Assembly: GCA_947493215.1 (NCBI GenBank)
Contig: CANLQE010000001.1
Location: forward strand, 868,001-932,000
Length of the DNA: 64,000 nucleotides
From: an uncultured Sphingomonadaceae bacterium
Lineage (GTDB): Bacteria > Pseudomonadota > Alphaproteobacteria > Sphingomonadales > Sphingomonadaceae
Reading direction: 5' to 3'
A program made the position numbers and the translations under genes. Below the pieces are notes generated by a model. The model did no database searches. It was not told where the DNA came from and saw only the letters and a program-made list of their open reading frames with translations. Below are positions 53,236-62,405 of this stretch, piece after piece. Each line of letters begins with the position of its first letter. Within the stretch, counting starts at the first letter, position 1.

Positions 53236-55608
53236 CTATGCGGCCTTGCCACCAATTAGGGGTACGTCCTCCTTATATTCTTTGAACAGGTCCAGCGCAT
53301 CATGTGGCGCCATGGGCCGGCCGAAATAATAGCCTTGGATCTTGCTGCAGCCAAGCTTCTGGATCATCTTGACCTCTTCTTCGGTCTCAGCGCCTTCGGC
53401 GGTTGTTGACATGCCGAGACTGTCGGCCATGGCGACAACAGCGCGAATAATGGCGAGACTTTCCGGTACTTTTTTCGCTGCACCCTGAACAAAACTGCGG
53501 TCCACTTTGATGGTCGAAAAGCGCGTTTTCCGCAAATAGCCAAGCGAAGAATAGCCGGTGCCAAAATCATCAAGGGACAGATTGATGCCCAGTGCGATGA
53601 TCTGATCGAGCACCTGGGTCGCACCGGTGCCTTCGCGCATGAAGATGCTTTCGGTCACTTCTATCTCAAGCCGCTGTGCTGGCAATTCGCTTTCCTGCAG
53701 GGCCGATACGACCATATCGAGGAAATTGGGATCGGTCAGTTGATCGGCGGACACGTTGACAGCAACCTTAATCGCCGAAGGCCATTTCATTGCCTCTTTG
53801 CAAGCGGTCCGCATGACCCATTCACCAATGGGAACGATCAGGCGTGCATCTTCGGCAAGCGGGATGAATTTAACCGGGGAGACAATCCCGAATTTTGGAT
53901 TGGTCCAGCGCAACAAGGCCTCAAAGCCCATCACGCCGCCGGTATGCGCGTCCACTACCGGCTGGTAATTGAGTGAAAATTCGTCATTGTCCAAGGCCTT
54001 GCGCAGGGCGATTTCCATGACCCGGCGTTCTTCGGCGTGGACGTGGAGTTTCGGCTCATATTGGTTATGCGCCCCGCCGCCTTGATCTTTTGACCGATAA
54101 AGCGCGAGATCGGCGCTACGCATCAACATCTCAACCGTGCGGCCATCACGCGGCCCGATGGCGGTGCCGACACTGGCGCCAATATAAAGCGTATGTTGGT
54201 CGACCTCATAAGGTTGTGACAGAGTCTCGATAATCTTCCGGCCGAGCATATCCATATATTGGGAATCGCTCGCATCTCTGATGACAATGGCAAATTCGTC
54301 GCCGCCGAGACGTCCGCACAGTTCGTTATCGGTCATGATCGAGCGTAGCCGTTGGGATACGCGGGCAAGCAAGCGATCGCCTACCGGATGGCCCAATGTA
54401 TCGTTGACCGCTTTGAACCGATCGAGGTCAATCATCATGAAGCCGCAGCGGCCATTCCATTTATCGGAATCTTCCTGTGCTTTGCCGAGCGTCTGGGTCA
54501 GCTGCAACCGGTTGGGTAGACCGGTCAGCGTATCGAAACGCGCCATATGAGAGATTTTGTCAGCAGATTCGCGCTGTTCTGTTACATCCGAACCGACGCC
54601 GCGAAATCCGTGGAAAATCCCGTTTTCGTCCAATTTGGGCGATGCGGAAATTTCCCACCAGCGCGTTGTGTCATTGATTAGCACCGGAACCAGCATATTG
54701 CTGAAACTGTCGCGGCGTTTCAGTTTTTCCGCCAATTCATGCAGAGCGGGGGAGAATTTGCCCGAATCCCATGCCTGGCCAGCGACCAATTGCAGGAAGG
54801 GGCGACCTTCGATATCCTCCGCGGTGCGCCCAACTGCATGGGCAAAGCGCGGTGAAACATGTGTAAGGCGGCGTGAGGTGTCGGTTTGCCACAGCCAATC
54901 TGCACCGGTATCCTCAAATTCGCGCAAAAGAAGGCTGACCACCTCTTTTTTCTCGTTGAGATTCGCTTCGGCGATTTTTCTGTTAATGAAAGAGCGACCG
55001 TTCATCAAACAGGATGCAATTAACAGCATGGCAATTGCAGCTGATGCGGTCGCCATCTGGTATCCGTTGATCAAATACCAGCCGATAGTTGAAGATAGGC
55101 CGCACAGTCCGATGAAGATTATGCTGGCAAATGGGACGGCAGACAACAACATGGCCGAGCCAACCATCAAGCATAACACCAACGCCCATATCCCGACCAT
55201 TGTGTTGAGGTCCCCGGATGGACCAAACAAGACGATCGCTGTGGACCACAATAAGCCGCCCGCTGCCGAGATTAGCATGGTGTTGACATTCTCACGCCGG
55301 GAAATGCTCTTCCGTTCCCAAACCGCATCTTTGCGCGACTTGACGTAGGAATAAATGTACAGGCCGAACAGCGCCAAAGTCCAACTACCCAGCAGGAACC
55401 AATTTACATGGTCGATGCTGACCTGCACGGCCAATATACCGCACATAATCGACCCCATCATCTTGAGAAAACCGTTTTGGTGCATGCCCTCATATTGGAG
55501 CACGCGAATGCGGCCCCAATCGATGCCTTCAGGGTCCGCAAGCCCAAGCAACACGCTTACAGGGATTTCCTGCGGCAGGCCGGATGATGATGATAGCTTT
55601 TCTTTCAC
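53236..55608 (-). CDS. Membrane PAS-GGDEF-EAL cyclic-di-GMP enzyme
   Basis: A 790-residue protein: six or seven membrane helices (~45-205), a PAS/PAC domain (~225-345; WLWQTDTSRRLTHVSP, FRGVGSDVTEQRESADK), GGDEF domain (~350-510) with intact GRLGGDEFAIVI and no RxxD inhibitory site just before it, and EAL domain (~525-780) with intact GFEALLRW, NVSADQL, EVTES, LDDFGTGYSSL, KVDRSFV and EGAETEEE. Both activities could be present; with a complete EAL the phosphodiesterase is likely. Output probably affects motility or biofilm. Confidence 0.94.
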   Translation of the reverse strand: MKEKLSSSSGLPQEIPVSVLLGLADPEGIDWGRIRVLQYEGMHQNGFLKMMGSIMCGILAVQVSIDHVNWFLLGSWTLALFGLYIYSYVKSRKDAVWERKSISRRENVNTMLISAAGGLLWSTAIVLFGPSGDLNTMVGIWALVLCLMVGSAMLLSAVPFASIIFIGLCGLSSTIGWYLINGYQMATASAAIAMLLIASCLMNGRSFINRKIAEANLNEKKEVVSLLLREFEDTGADWLWQTDTSRRLTHVSPRFAHAVGRTAEDIEGRPFLQLVAGQAWDSGKFSPALHELAEKLKRRDSFSNMLVPVLINDTTRWWEISASPKLDENGIFHGFRGVGSDVTEQRESADKISHMARFDTLTGLPNRLQLTQTLGKAQEDSDKWNGRCGFMMIDLDRFKAVNDTLGHPVGDRLLARVSQRLRSIMTDNELCGRLGGDEFAIVIRDASDSQYMDMLGRKIIETLSQPYEVDQHTLYIGASVGTAIGPRDGRTVEMLMRSADLALYRSKDQGGGAHNQYEPKLHVHAEERRVMEIALRKALDNDEFSLNYQPVVDAHTGGVMGFEALLRWTNPKFGIVSPVKFIPLAEDARLIVPIGEWVMRTACKEAMKWPSAIKVAVNVSADQLTDPNFLDMVVSALQESELPAQRLEIEVTESIFMREGTGATQVLDQIIALGINLSLDDFGTGYSSLGYLRKTRFSTIKVDRSFVQGAAKKVPESLAIIRAVVAMADSLGMSTTAEGAETEEEVKMIQKLGCSKIQGYYFGRPMAPHDALDLFKEYKEDVPLIGGKAA

Positions 55609-55704
55609 GCTTCCCCCTTAAGAGGAAAACCTTATCGAATGGTAAGCATCCGCCTTTTTTTTCGGTTTATAGTTAACCGATTTTAACGCTTTAACCCGTT
55701 GGTT

Positions 55705-57435
55705 TCAGGCTGCGATGTCATAAGGCTGAATATCACCCGAAAGATAGAGGTTGCGCGCTTTGGCTCGGCTCAGTTTGCCAGAGCTGGTGCGCGGCAATGT
55801 GCGCGGCGGGACCAGTTCGATGACGCAGTTCATGCCGGTAATCGCGCGAACCTTTTCGCGAATCTCGTCACGCAGACGCAATCGTTCGATTTCATCTGAT
55901 GTCCTGCACTGCACAAGGACGGCAGGCGTTTCATCGCCACCCGGGGTGGTGATCGCAAAGGCGGCAATATCGCCAGCTTTAAACCCAGGCAATTGTTCCA
56001 CAGCCCATTCAATGTCCTGCGGCCAATGGTTTTTGCCGTTTATGATAATCATATCTTTGGCGCGACCGACGATATAGAGATAGCCATCGGACAGATAGCC
56101 CATATCACCAGTATCGAGCCAACCATCAATCAAACAGGCATCGGTGGCTTCCTGATCCCGGTAATAGCATTCCATTAACGAGGGGCTTTGCATCCACACT
56201 TTGCCGACGGCTTTCTCTGGCAAAAGACTGCCATCTTCTTCGCGAATCTCTAGCAGAGTGTCGCGCACCGGTTTGCCGCAATTGACAATTGCGCGATAGC
56301 GCTTGGGCCGGCTGCCATCGGCTTGTTTTTCGCCAGACAGTTCGGTTTCTTCCACCAATTCGACTTCCATGCCTTCGCCCGGCGGCATGATGGTGACCGC
56401 CAAAGTTGCTTCGGCGAGGCCGTAGCTCGGCAAAAAGGCTTTTGCATCAAATTTGGCTGGCGCAAAAGCATCGGTAAAGCGCTGCATGACATCCGGGCGG
56501 ATCATGTCTGCGCCGTTACCCGCGAGGCGCCAGCGCGATAGGTCAAACCGTTCTGCAACATTGGACTGGCTACCGATGCGGCGCGCACAAATTTCATAGC
56601 CAAATGTCGGTGAGAAACTGCAAGATGTCCCTTTGTTACGGGAGATCAGGTCGAGCCATGATAAGGGCCGCCGTGCAAAATCCGATGTTTTGAGGTAATC
56701 GGTTGAAACCTGATTGCAGACCATTGAGATAAAGCAACCGACCAAGCCCATGTCGTGATAAAAGGGCAGCCATGATACGCAGCGATCATCTTCGCCGACG
56801 TTCATGCCATAAGAATGTGATCCGACATTGTGCAGCAATGCTTTATGGGACACAGCTACACCATGCGGGAAGCGGGTCGATCCGCTGGAATATTGCAAAT
56901 AAGCAATGTCACTGCTCTTGGCTTGCGGCAGCTCACAATCAGGAATATCGTTTTCAGCGAATTTGTCCCAGCCAAAAACCGGAATATTGCGGGACTGGCC
57001 AGCGGCAGCGGCCAATTCCTCAATCTCATCAGGATAGAGCAATATCGCTGGGTCACAGCTGTCCAGCTGGACGCCAATTTGGTCAATATAGCTGTCTTTA
57101 CCGCCAAAAGATGTCGGTAGAGGTAGTGGCACTGGCCAAGCACCAGCGCAAATCGCGCCAAAAAATAGCGCACAAAATTGGGGTTCGGTATCGGCGATCA
57201 GAGCAATTCGATCACCCGGTTTTACACCAAAGCCGATTAAGCGGCGCGCAGTGGCCATCGCATCAGCCTGAAGCTCTTTAAATGGATAGACCCGCACCAG
57301 CGAGGCGCGCGCGTCATGGAAGTTAAAGCCTCTATTGCCCTGCGCGGCATAATCCAGCGCTTCGCCAACGGTTTCGAAATCGGCAAAACGGCGCGGAAGG
57401 TCGTCTGCGGTAGGGGTGGGTGTCAGCTCAGTCAT
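55705..57435 (-). CDS. Fatty acyl-AMP ligase (FAAL)
   Basis: A 576-residue adenylate-forming enzyme. YLQYSSGSTRFPHGVAVSHKAL is the P-loop of the FAAL type, SWLPFYHDMGLVG and LPSYGLAEATLAVTI are FAAL motifs, and the C-terminal part has DTGDMGYLSDGYLYIVGRAKDMIIINGKNHWPQDIE. FAALs activate fatty acids as acyl-AMP for transfer to an acyl carrier protein rather than CoA. No carrier protein, PKS or NRPS gene is adjacent. ATG 57435 is chosen; the track adds 22 residues. Confidence 0.88.
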   Translation of the reverse strand: MTELTPTPTADDLPRRFADFETVGEALDYAAQGNRGFNFHDARASLVRVYPFKELQADAMATARRLIGFGVKPGDRIALIADTEPQFCALFFGAICAGAWPVPLPLPTSFGGKDSYIDQIGVQLDSCDPAILLYPDEIEELAAAAGQSRNIPVFGWDKFAENDIPDCELPQAKSSDIAYLQYSSGSTRFPHGVAVSHKALLHNVGSHSYGMNVGEDDRCVSWLPFYHDMGLVGCFISMVCNQVSTDYLKTSDFARRPLSWLDLISRNKGTSCSFSPTFGYEICARRIGSQSNVAERFDLSRWRLAGNGADMIRPDVMQRFTDAFAPAKFDAKAFLPSYGLAEATLAVTIMPPGEGMEVELVEETELSGEKQADGSRPKRYRAIVNCGKPVRDTLLEIREEDGSLLPEKAVGKVWMQSPSLMECYYRDQEATDACLIDGWLDTGDMGYLSDGYLYIVGRAKDMIIINGKNHWPQDIEWAVEQLPGFKAGDIAAFAITTPGGDETPAVLVQCRTSDEIERLRLRDEIREKVRAITGMNCVIELVPPRTLPRTSSGKLSRAKARNLYLSGDIQPYDIAA

Positions 57436-57579
57436 ACAAAATCCATTTTCCAGAAGGTCCAGCCTTCTTACAAATCGTCTTTTTCTCAGATATTCAGCCA
57501 AATTTTGAGAGATACTCAGCTGTCATAACTTTGTTCAAACCCTATTGATGTTCAGTGGCGTTTAAATTTCGGCTCTACT

Positions 57580-58140
57580 GTGGCACAAAAAGGGCAGCGG
57601 TTCTTTATGAGGGGTGAAGCGTTGAAAAATAGCGGTAAAGCGTTGGACCAAAATAGCCTGCAAGAGCTAGCCCTTCGCTATGTCAGCCGATATGCGACCA
57701 CCCGGCACAAATTAAAATCATATCTTTTTCGTAAATTGCGGGAACGGGACTGGTCTGAAGACCAGCCTGCAAACGTCGACGCGATGGTGGAGCGTTTTGT
57801 GGAACTTGGTTATATTGACGATGCGCTATTTGCGAAGAACCGCGCCACAGCCTTGATCAATCGCGGCTATGGGAAAAGGCGCGTTTCGCAAGCACTCTAT
57901 CAGGCAGGAATAGAAGAAGGTGATGACCGGCAAGCGCTGGATCTCAGCGACGAAAAACAGTGGGATGCTGCGCGGACCTTTGCCCGCAAGAAATCCATCG
58001 GTCCTTTTGCCCAGGAGCAAGCCGATCAGGACAAATGTCGCAAACAGCTGCAAGCTTTTTTAAGAGCGGGTCACAGTTTTGATATTGCCTCCCGCTTTGT
58101 TTTTGCCAAGCCTGATGAAGAAATTGATAAGGACGTTTAG
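57580..58140 (+). CDS. recX: Regulatory protein RecX
   Basis: A 186-residue RecX-family protein: three-helix repeats with LQELALRYVSRYATTRHKLKSYLFRKL, VERFVELGYIDDALFAKNRATALINRGYGKRRVSQALYQAGI and a third divergent repeat. RecX modulates RecA filaments; recA itself is not in the window. Start GTG 57580, or ATG 57607 for a shorter form. Confidence 0.88.
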   Translation: MAQKGQRFFMRGEALKNSGKALDQNSLQELALRYVSRYATTRHKLKSYLFRKLRERDWSEDQPANVDAMVERFVELGYIDDALFAKNRATALINRGYGKRRVSQALYQAGIEEGDDRQALDLSDEKQWDAARTFARKKSIGPFAQEQADQDKCRKQLQAFLRAGHSFDIASRFVFAKPDEEIDKDV

Positions 58141-58219
58141 AACAGGTTTTTGTTGTTCTCAGACATTTAGTCACAACAAGAATCGCTAGTTTACAATATT
58201 TATGTTACATTCGACCGCC

Positions 58220-58263
58220 CGAGTCTTTCGGTTATACTAACTGCGACTCGAATAGAGTATTCG
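58220..58263 (+). promoter_or_regulatory. Alternative hairpins in the cold-shock gene leader
   Basis: CGAGTC/GACTCG (58220-58225 with 58245-58250) and CGAATA-GAG-TATTCG (58249-58263) share two bases, so the two stems compete. The second ends 10 bases before the GTG start and would affect the ribosome binding site GGAG. Confidence 0.4.
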
Positions 58264-58273
58264 GAGATTTGTT

Positions 58274-58966
58274 GTGGCAAGTTTATATGCGGAACCTGCG
58301 CGAACTGATGATAGCCCCGTCAGCCGTGATTCGGCCGACAATCAATTGGTAAACGATCCTCCTGTTGGTGATCGTCCAGATGACCCAGCGGGCAATGAAC
58401 AGGCGCAAGAAGCCCGTATTCTGCAAACGACTGGTTACGTCAAATGGTTCGATTCCCATCGCGGCTTCGGGTTTATCATCCCTGACAGGGATCAGGGCAA
58501 CACCCTTGGAAATGGCGATGCTGAATTGGCACCAGGTCAGGATATATTGGTTCACTGGACTATATTAGAGCCTATGAATCGCCGCGATCTGCCAGAAATG
58601 GCGCGGGTGACATGCGAATATGTCGATGCGGCGAAGGGTTTGCAGGCGACAAAAATTCTCGACATTGACGAATCTGGCTGTGAACAGCTGGTCCATCAAC
58701 CAGCCCCTGAAGTAAAACGCAAATCTATTCATGTGGTGAACGATGATGCGGCTTTCCTCGAAGCGGAAGTGAAGTGGTTTAATCGGGCCAAAGGTTACGG
58801 TTTCCTGATCGTGAATGGTTTTGAAGGTGACATTTTTGTCCATATGGAAACGCTGCGCAATGCCGGTATCGGGGAAATTATGCCCGGCCAACATCTGCTG
58901 GCGCGTATCGACACTGGTGACCGCGGGTTTATGGCGGTACAGGTCAGCGCCCCGCAAACTTCCTAA
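58274..58966 (+). CDS. Double cold-shock-domain protein
   Basis: A 230-residue protein with two CSDs: residues ~54-130 ([18 protein letters not shown], with an enlarged loop) and ~155-228 ([32 protein letters not shown]). Both have RNP1-like aromatic motifs for single-stranded nucleic acid binding. Tandem CSD proteins of this size are typical of alphaproteobacteria. Start GTG 58274, with TTCGGAG upstream. DUF192 follows after 17 bases. Confidence 0.92.
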   Translation: MASLYAEPARTDDSPVSRDSADNQLVNDPPVGDRPDDPAGNEQAQEARILQTTGYVKWFDSHRGFGFIIPDRDQGNTLGNGDAELAPGQDILVHWTILEPMNRRDLPEMARVTCEYVDAAKGLQATKILDIDESGCEQLVHQPAPEVKRKSIHVVNDDAAFLEAEVKWFNRAKGYGFLIVNGFEGDIFVHMETLRNAGIGEIMPGQHLLARIDTGDRGFMAVQVSAPQTS

Positions 58967-58983
58967 TAACGGACCTTTCACAT

Positions 58984-59505
58984 ATGACCGGATTTTTCAA
59001 GCAGGCACTATTGCCCGTGATATTGCTGTCCTGCACTGCCCTCACAACGGGTTGTTATGCGCAAGCTGGCGATACCGAGAGCAAGCGTCCGCAGGCACAG
59101 GATCAGTCAGGTACTAGTCTTTCAGAAGCAGGTCTGCGGCTGATTCCACTCACCATCTCTTCAGGTGACAAGCAGCATCGCTTTACCGTGGAGCTTGCCG
59201 CGACCACGGCCGAGCAAGCACGCGGCCTGATGTTTCGCAAGGAAATGGCGCCAGATAACGGGATGATATTCCCTTTTGATCGCGTACGGATGGCCAGTTT
59301 CTGGATGAAGAACACGGTAATCCCGCTCGACATTATTTTTGTTCGTGGCGATGGTACGATCGAATCGATCGCTGCCAACACTACTCCATATTCCCTTGAT
59401 CCGGTCGCGTCGGGCGAACCGGTCGCGGCAGTGCTGGAATTGGCCGGCGGACGAGCAGCAGAGCTAGGCATCGCTGCGGGCGACACAGTGGAGTGGCAGC
59501 AATAA
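58984..59505 (+). CDS. DUF192 lipoprotein-like protein
   Basis: A 173-residue protein with an N-terminal hydrophobic stretch ending in a lipobox-like LTTGC (Cys22), then the DUF192 domain (FTVELAATTAEQARGLMFRKEMAPDNGMIFPFD, SFWMKNTVIPLDIIFVRGDGTI). Function unknown; it is regularly found beside cold-shock protein genes in alphaproteobacteria, as here. Confidence 0.9.
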   Translation: MTGFFKQALLPVILLSCTALTTGCYAQAGDTESKRPQAQDQSGTSLSEAGLRLIPLTISSGDKQHRFTVELAATTAEQARGLMFRKEMAPDNGMIFPFDRVRMASFWMKNTVIPLDIIFVRGDGTIESIAANTTPYSLDPVASGEPVAAVLELAGGRAAELGIAAGDTVEWQQ

Positions 59506-59521
59506 AAGGGAGTGAGGCAAA

Positions 59522-59547
59522 GCAGCTGCAGTTGCTGCGCATTTTTT
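59522..59547 (+). terminator. Weak terminator after DUF192
   Basis: GCAGC, 7-base loop, GCTGC followed after three bases by TTTTTT. The short stem makes it weak. Confidence 0.4.
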
Positions 59548-59586
59548 AATTGCGAACCCCCCTCTCGTGACGCTAAGCGGACAATC

Positions 59587-59985
59587 ATGGGAATATTAGG
59601 CAAAATCTTCACTTGGTGGGACGGTGCGACCATCGGCACCGCATTGTATAGCGCGCGCAAGGGCAAGCTTGTTGGCGAGGATATCTTCGGCAATAAATAT
59701 TATGACAACAAGAATAGCAAAGACGGCGACCGACGCTGGGTAATCTATTCCGGTTCCAATGATGCGAGCCGGGTGCCTCCCGAATGGCATGGCTGGTTGC
59801 ATAAAAGCTATGATGAAATTCCCGAAAGCCATTTGCCGCAGCCCCGTATCTGGGAAAAAGAGCCTACCGGCAACCTGACCGGTACTGCCAATGCTTATCG
59901 TCCGGCCGGTGCGCTGGAATCTGGCGGCGTCAGAGCAGCAGCAACCGGGGATTATGAGCCATGGAATCCGGCCGAAGCCGAATGA
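59587..59985 (+). CDS. NADH:ubiquinone oxidoreductase accessory subunit NDUFA12
   Basis: A 132-residue homologue of mitochondrial B17.2/NDUFA12, a complex I accessory subunit that alphaproteobacteria share with mitochondria. KIFTWWDGATIGTALYSARKGKLVGEDIFGNKYYD, RRWVIYSG and PPEWHGWLH are diagnostic. ATG 59587 gives the normal start. Its TGA overlaps the DUF2155 ATG by 4 bases. Confidence 0.95.
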   Translation: MGILGKIFTWWDGATIGTALYSARKGKLVGEDIFGNKYYDNKNSKDGDRRWVIYSGSNDASRVPPEWHGWLHKSYDEIPESHLPQPRIWEKEPTGNLTGTANAYRPAGALESGGVRAAATGDYEPWNPAEAE

Positions 59986-60767
59986 TATTTGTCCGCTCCC
60001 TTTCTGCATATGACAGAACCCGGCTGTTACCGGTATTTGCAGGGGCGTTACTGCTATCCGGCTGTGGTCTGTTCGGCGATGACATGGGCGAGGAGAATAC
60101 CGGTCAGCCTGCTGAAAAAGCGGAATTGCAGGCCACGGATGACGACGAACTGGTACAGCCGATCAGCGAGCAAATTGGCACGCCGATGGCGGAGCGAGTC
60201 GCAACATTGGGCTTTTTGAATAAACGTAATGGTTTGACCCGCGACCTGGAACTAAAGCCCGGCCAGTCGATCCGAATTGGCCGTGCGATTGTTCGTTTGC
60301 GGGCCTGTGAACGCTCTGCGCCATGGGAACTTACTCCTGAACAGGGTGCTTTTGTGCAGCTGCTGGTCAATGACCGGCCGGCAACGCGGCAAGGCGAAGA
60401 TAAGTGGCTGAAAGTTTTTTCCGGCTGGCTGTTTCGCGAATCACCATCGCTCAATGTGGTGGAACATCCGATTTATGATGTCTGGGTCAAAAGCTGCGCA
60501 ATGAGTTTTCCTGGTGAAGAGAACCCGCCGGAGGATTCGGTCAATCCGACCGCGCCGCGTTCGTCGTCATCGAATCTCGCTAACATAACGTCAAGTGCTT
60601 CAAATGACGGCGCCGATGCCAGCGCGGATGATGTTGTCCCTGTTCCAACGACTCCCTCTGCGCCTGTCCCTCCTGTACCGGAAGCACCGCCGCTGGTTGC
60701 GCCAGAACCCGTGCCTGAATCATCCGATCCCATCGGCGACTTAATTGCCGAAAATGCCGGTGAGTGA
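59982..60767 (+). CDS. DUF2155 family lipoprotein-like protein
   Basis: A 261-residue protein: signal sequence ending in lipobox LLLSGC, DUF2155 core (~60-170; ATLGFLNKRNGLTRDLELKPGQSIRIGRAIVRLRACERSAPWE, FSGWLFRESPSLNVVEHPIYDVWVKSC) and a Pro/Ser/Ala-rich tail of ~90 residues. DUF2155 genes usually sit beside NDUFA12 and aat. The tail is read antisense to the 3' end of aat. ATG 59982 is coupled to NDUFA12. Confidence 0.88.
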   Translation: MIFVRSLSAYDRTRLLPVFAGALLLSGCGLFGDDMGEENTGQPAEKAELQATDDDELVQPISEQIGTPMAERVATLGFLNKRNGLTRDLELKPGQSIRIGRAIVRLRACERSAPWELTPEQGAFVQLLVNDRPATRQGEDKWLKVFSGWLFRESPSLNVVEHPIYDVWVKSCAMSFPGEENPPEDSVNPTAPRSSSSNLANITSSASNDGADASADDVVPVPTTPSAPVPPVPEAPPLVAPEPVPESSDPIGDLIAENAGE

Positions 60768-61354
60768 TAATCCTGCGCTGCGCGTAGTTTTTCGACATAT
60801 TCGTCCTGACTGATTTCGATTGCGCCTAGGGAGCCAAGATGGTCAGTCATAAACTGGCAGTCCAACAGTTTGAATCTCCCGACATTCAGTCGCGCCACCA
60901 GCCATGCAAGGGCTACTTTCGATGCATCGCGAGAGCGAGAGAACATACTTTCCCCGCAAAATGCTCCGCCGATAACCAGACCATATAGCCCGCCGACCAG
61001 CGACTTGTGCCCGTTCCCATCCACGGACCAGCATTCTACGCTATGAGCCAGCCCTTGCTTATTCAGGATGCAAAAGGCTTCTTCAATTTCAGCATTAATC
61101 CACGTTTCACGACGATCATCCGCCACTTCTGCACAAATCGAGATGACGTCCGCAAAGGCGGTATCTGTTGTCACCTCAAAGCGATCAGACCGGATGGTCT
61201 TGCGCAACGAGCGCGACATACGAAAGCCATCAAGCGGCAGAACCGCGCGCGTTTTCGGTTCTACCCAGAACGTCTCGGGATCATCGCGCGCATCGGCCAT
61301 GGGAAAAATACCAGAACCATAAGCCTTTAATAGCAAGTCAAGGTCGATCGCCAT
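60473..61354 (-). CDS. aat: Leucyl/phenylalanyl-tRNA--protein transferase with long antisense tail
   Basis: Transfers Leu or Phe to N-terminal Lys/Arg of proteins, marking them for ClpS/ClpAP (N-degron). Core motifs: YGSGIFPMADARDDPETFWVEPKTRAVLPL, WINAEIEEAF, GGLYGLVIGGAFCGESMFSRSRDASKVALAWLVARL and DCQFMTDHLGSLGAIEI. The conserved domain ends near residue 205, but the frame runs ~90 residues further through Gly/Ser/Thr low-complexity sequence antisense to DUF2155 (295-base overlap), making it longer than the usual ~230. ATG 61354 follows AGGAG and overlaps the LysR stop by one base (TAATG). Confidence 0.92.
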   Translation of the reverse strand: MAIDLDLLLKAYGSGIFPMADARDDPETFWVEPKTRAVLPLDGFRMSRSLRKTIRSDRFEVTTDTAFADVISICAEVADDRRETWINAEIEEAFCILNKQGLAHSVECWSVDGNGHKSLVGGLYGLVIGGAFCGESMFSRSRDASKVALAWLVARLNVGRFKLLDCQFMTDHLGSLGAIEISQDEYVEKLRAAQDYHSPAFSAIKSPMGSDDSGTGSGATSGGASGTGGTGAEGVVGTGTTSSALASAPSFEALDVMLARFDDDERGAVGLTESSGGFSSPGKLIAQLLTQTS

Positions 61355-62277
61355 TAACGCTCCTGAGGGGCCATCTTGTTCAGCAAGATTTTTGCTTCGT
61401 CGGCTATCCGTCCCGCTACCGAGAGATATTCGTCCGCAAAACCGGCGCCGCTGCGCCAAGCAATGCCAATGCTACGCGATGCCGTCCACCCTTCCACTTC
61501 GAGCAATGCGATATCGTCGCCATGGGTAATTTCAGATTGGACATATAGCGCTGGCAATATACCGAGACCTAGGCCGGAGGCCACCATCTGACGGACGCTG
61601 TCCAAGCTAGTGCCTTCGTAATCTTGCAGCAGGTGCATGCCGTGCACGCGACATTGCTCTGCTACATCGCGGTGCAAATGGTGGCGGCGGTCGAGGCTCA
61701 GTACCGGTGCATTTTGAAGATCTGCCTTATCGATTTTCTTCTGTCCGGCAAGCGGGTGATCCGGCGGCGCAACCAGCAACAATGGCTCGCGGAAAAGCGG
61801 CTCGATGGTCAAATTTTCGCCTTCAATCGGCAGCGGCCCCAGCAGCATATCGATCGCGCCTTTGACCAGTTCCATCGCCTGTAAATCTGGAATGCCTTCG
61901 CGCATGTAGAAACGCAAATCCGGTTGAGCCCGGTGCAACGCGGCAATGACCGGTGGCATCAAATAGGGGCCCAGCGTCGGCGACACACCAAAGCGCAACG
62001 TTCCAGCCAGGCTTTCGCTGGCACGCTCTGCCAAATCACGAATATCCTTTACCTCTACAAGCACCCGTCTGGCGCGTTCGGCTATTTCGCGGCCGATGGG
62101 CGAGAGTTCTGCTCCATGGGTCCGGCGTTCCACCAACGTAACACCAAGCCGCGATTCCAACGCACGTAATTGATGGCTTAATGTCGGTTGAGAAGCCCCC
62201 GCGGCCTGTGCAGCGCGGCCAAAATGTCGATGATCGGCGACAGCGACAAGATATTGGAATTGGCGTAAAGTCGGCAT
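61354..62277 (-). CDS. OxyR-like LysR family regulator lacking the peroxidatic Cys
   Basis: A 307-residue LysR protein. The HTH (LRQFQYLVAVADHRHFGRAAQAAGASQPTLSHQLRALESRLG) and the effector domain resemble OxyR (TLGPYLMPPVIAALH, ASGLGLGILPALYV). At the OxyR disulfide site the sequence reads RRHHLHRDVAEQC: His200 stands where E. coli has Cys199, while Cys209 matches Cys208. It should therefore not sense peroxide by the classical disulfide. It is transcribed with aat downstream. Confidence 0.88.
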   Translation of the reverse strand: MPTLRQFQYLVAVADHRHFGRAAQAAGASQPTLSHQLRALESRLGVTLVERRTHGAELSPIGREIAERARRVLVEVKDIRDLAERASESLAGTLRFGVSPTLGPYLMPPVIAALHRAQPDLRFYMREGIPDLQAMELVKGAIDMLLGPLPIEGENLTIEPLFREPLLLVAPPDHPLAGQKKIDKADLQNAPVLSLDRRHHLHRDVAEQCRVHGMHLLQDYEGTSLDSVRQMVASGLGLGILPALYVQSEITHGDDIALLEVEGWTASRSIGIAWRSGAGFADEYLSVAGRIADEAKILLNKMAPQER

Positions 62278-62405
62278 AGTGACACCCTTTTTATCGATAG
62301 ACCCTATCTATTAACTATCTCATTTTCATTCGATTGGAGGTATCACTAACTTTCTGCAATATCAAGGTCAACCGAAGCAAAGAAAATAAAAACCGGACCA
62401 AAAAT

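Noticed and set aside
54557-55348. 263-residue plus ORF over the GGDEF-EAL gene
   Set aside because: Antisense shadow of the membrane/PAS region.
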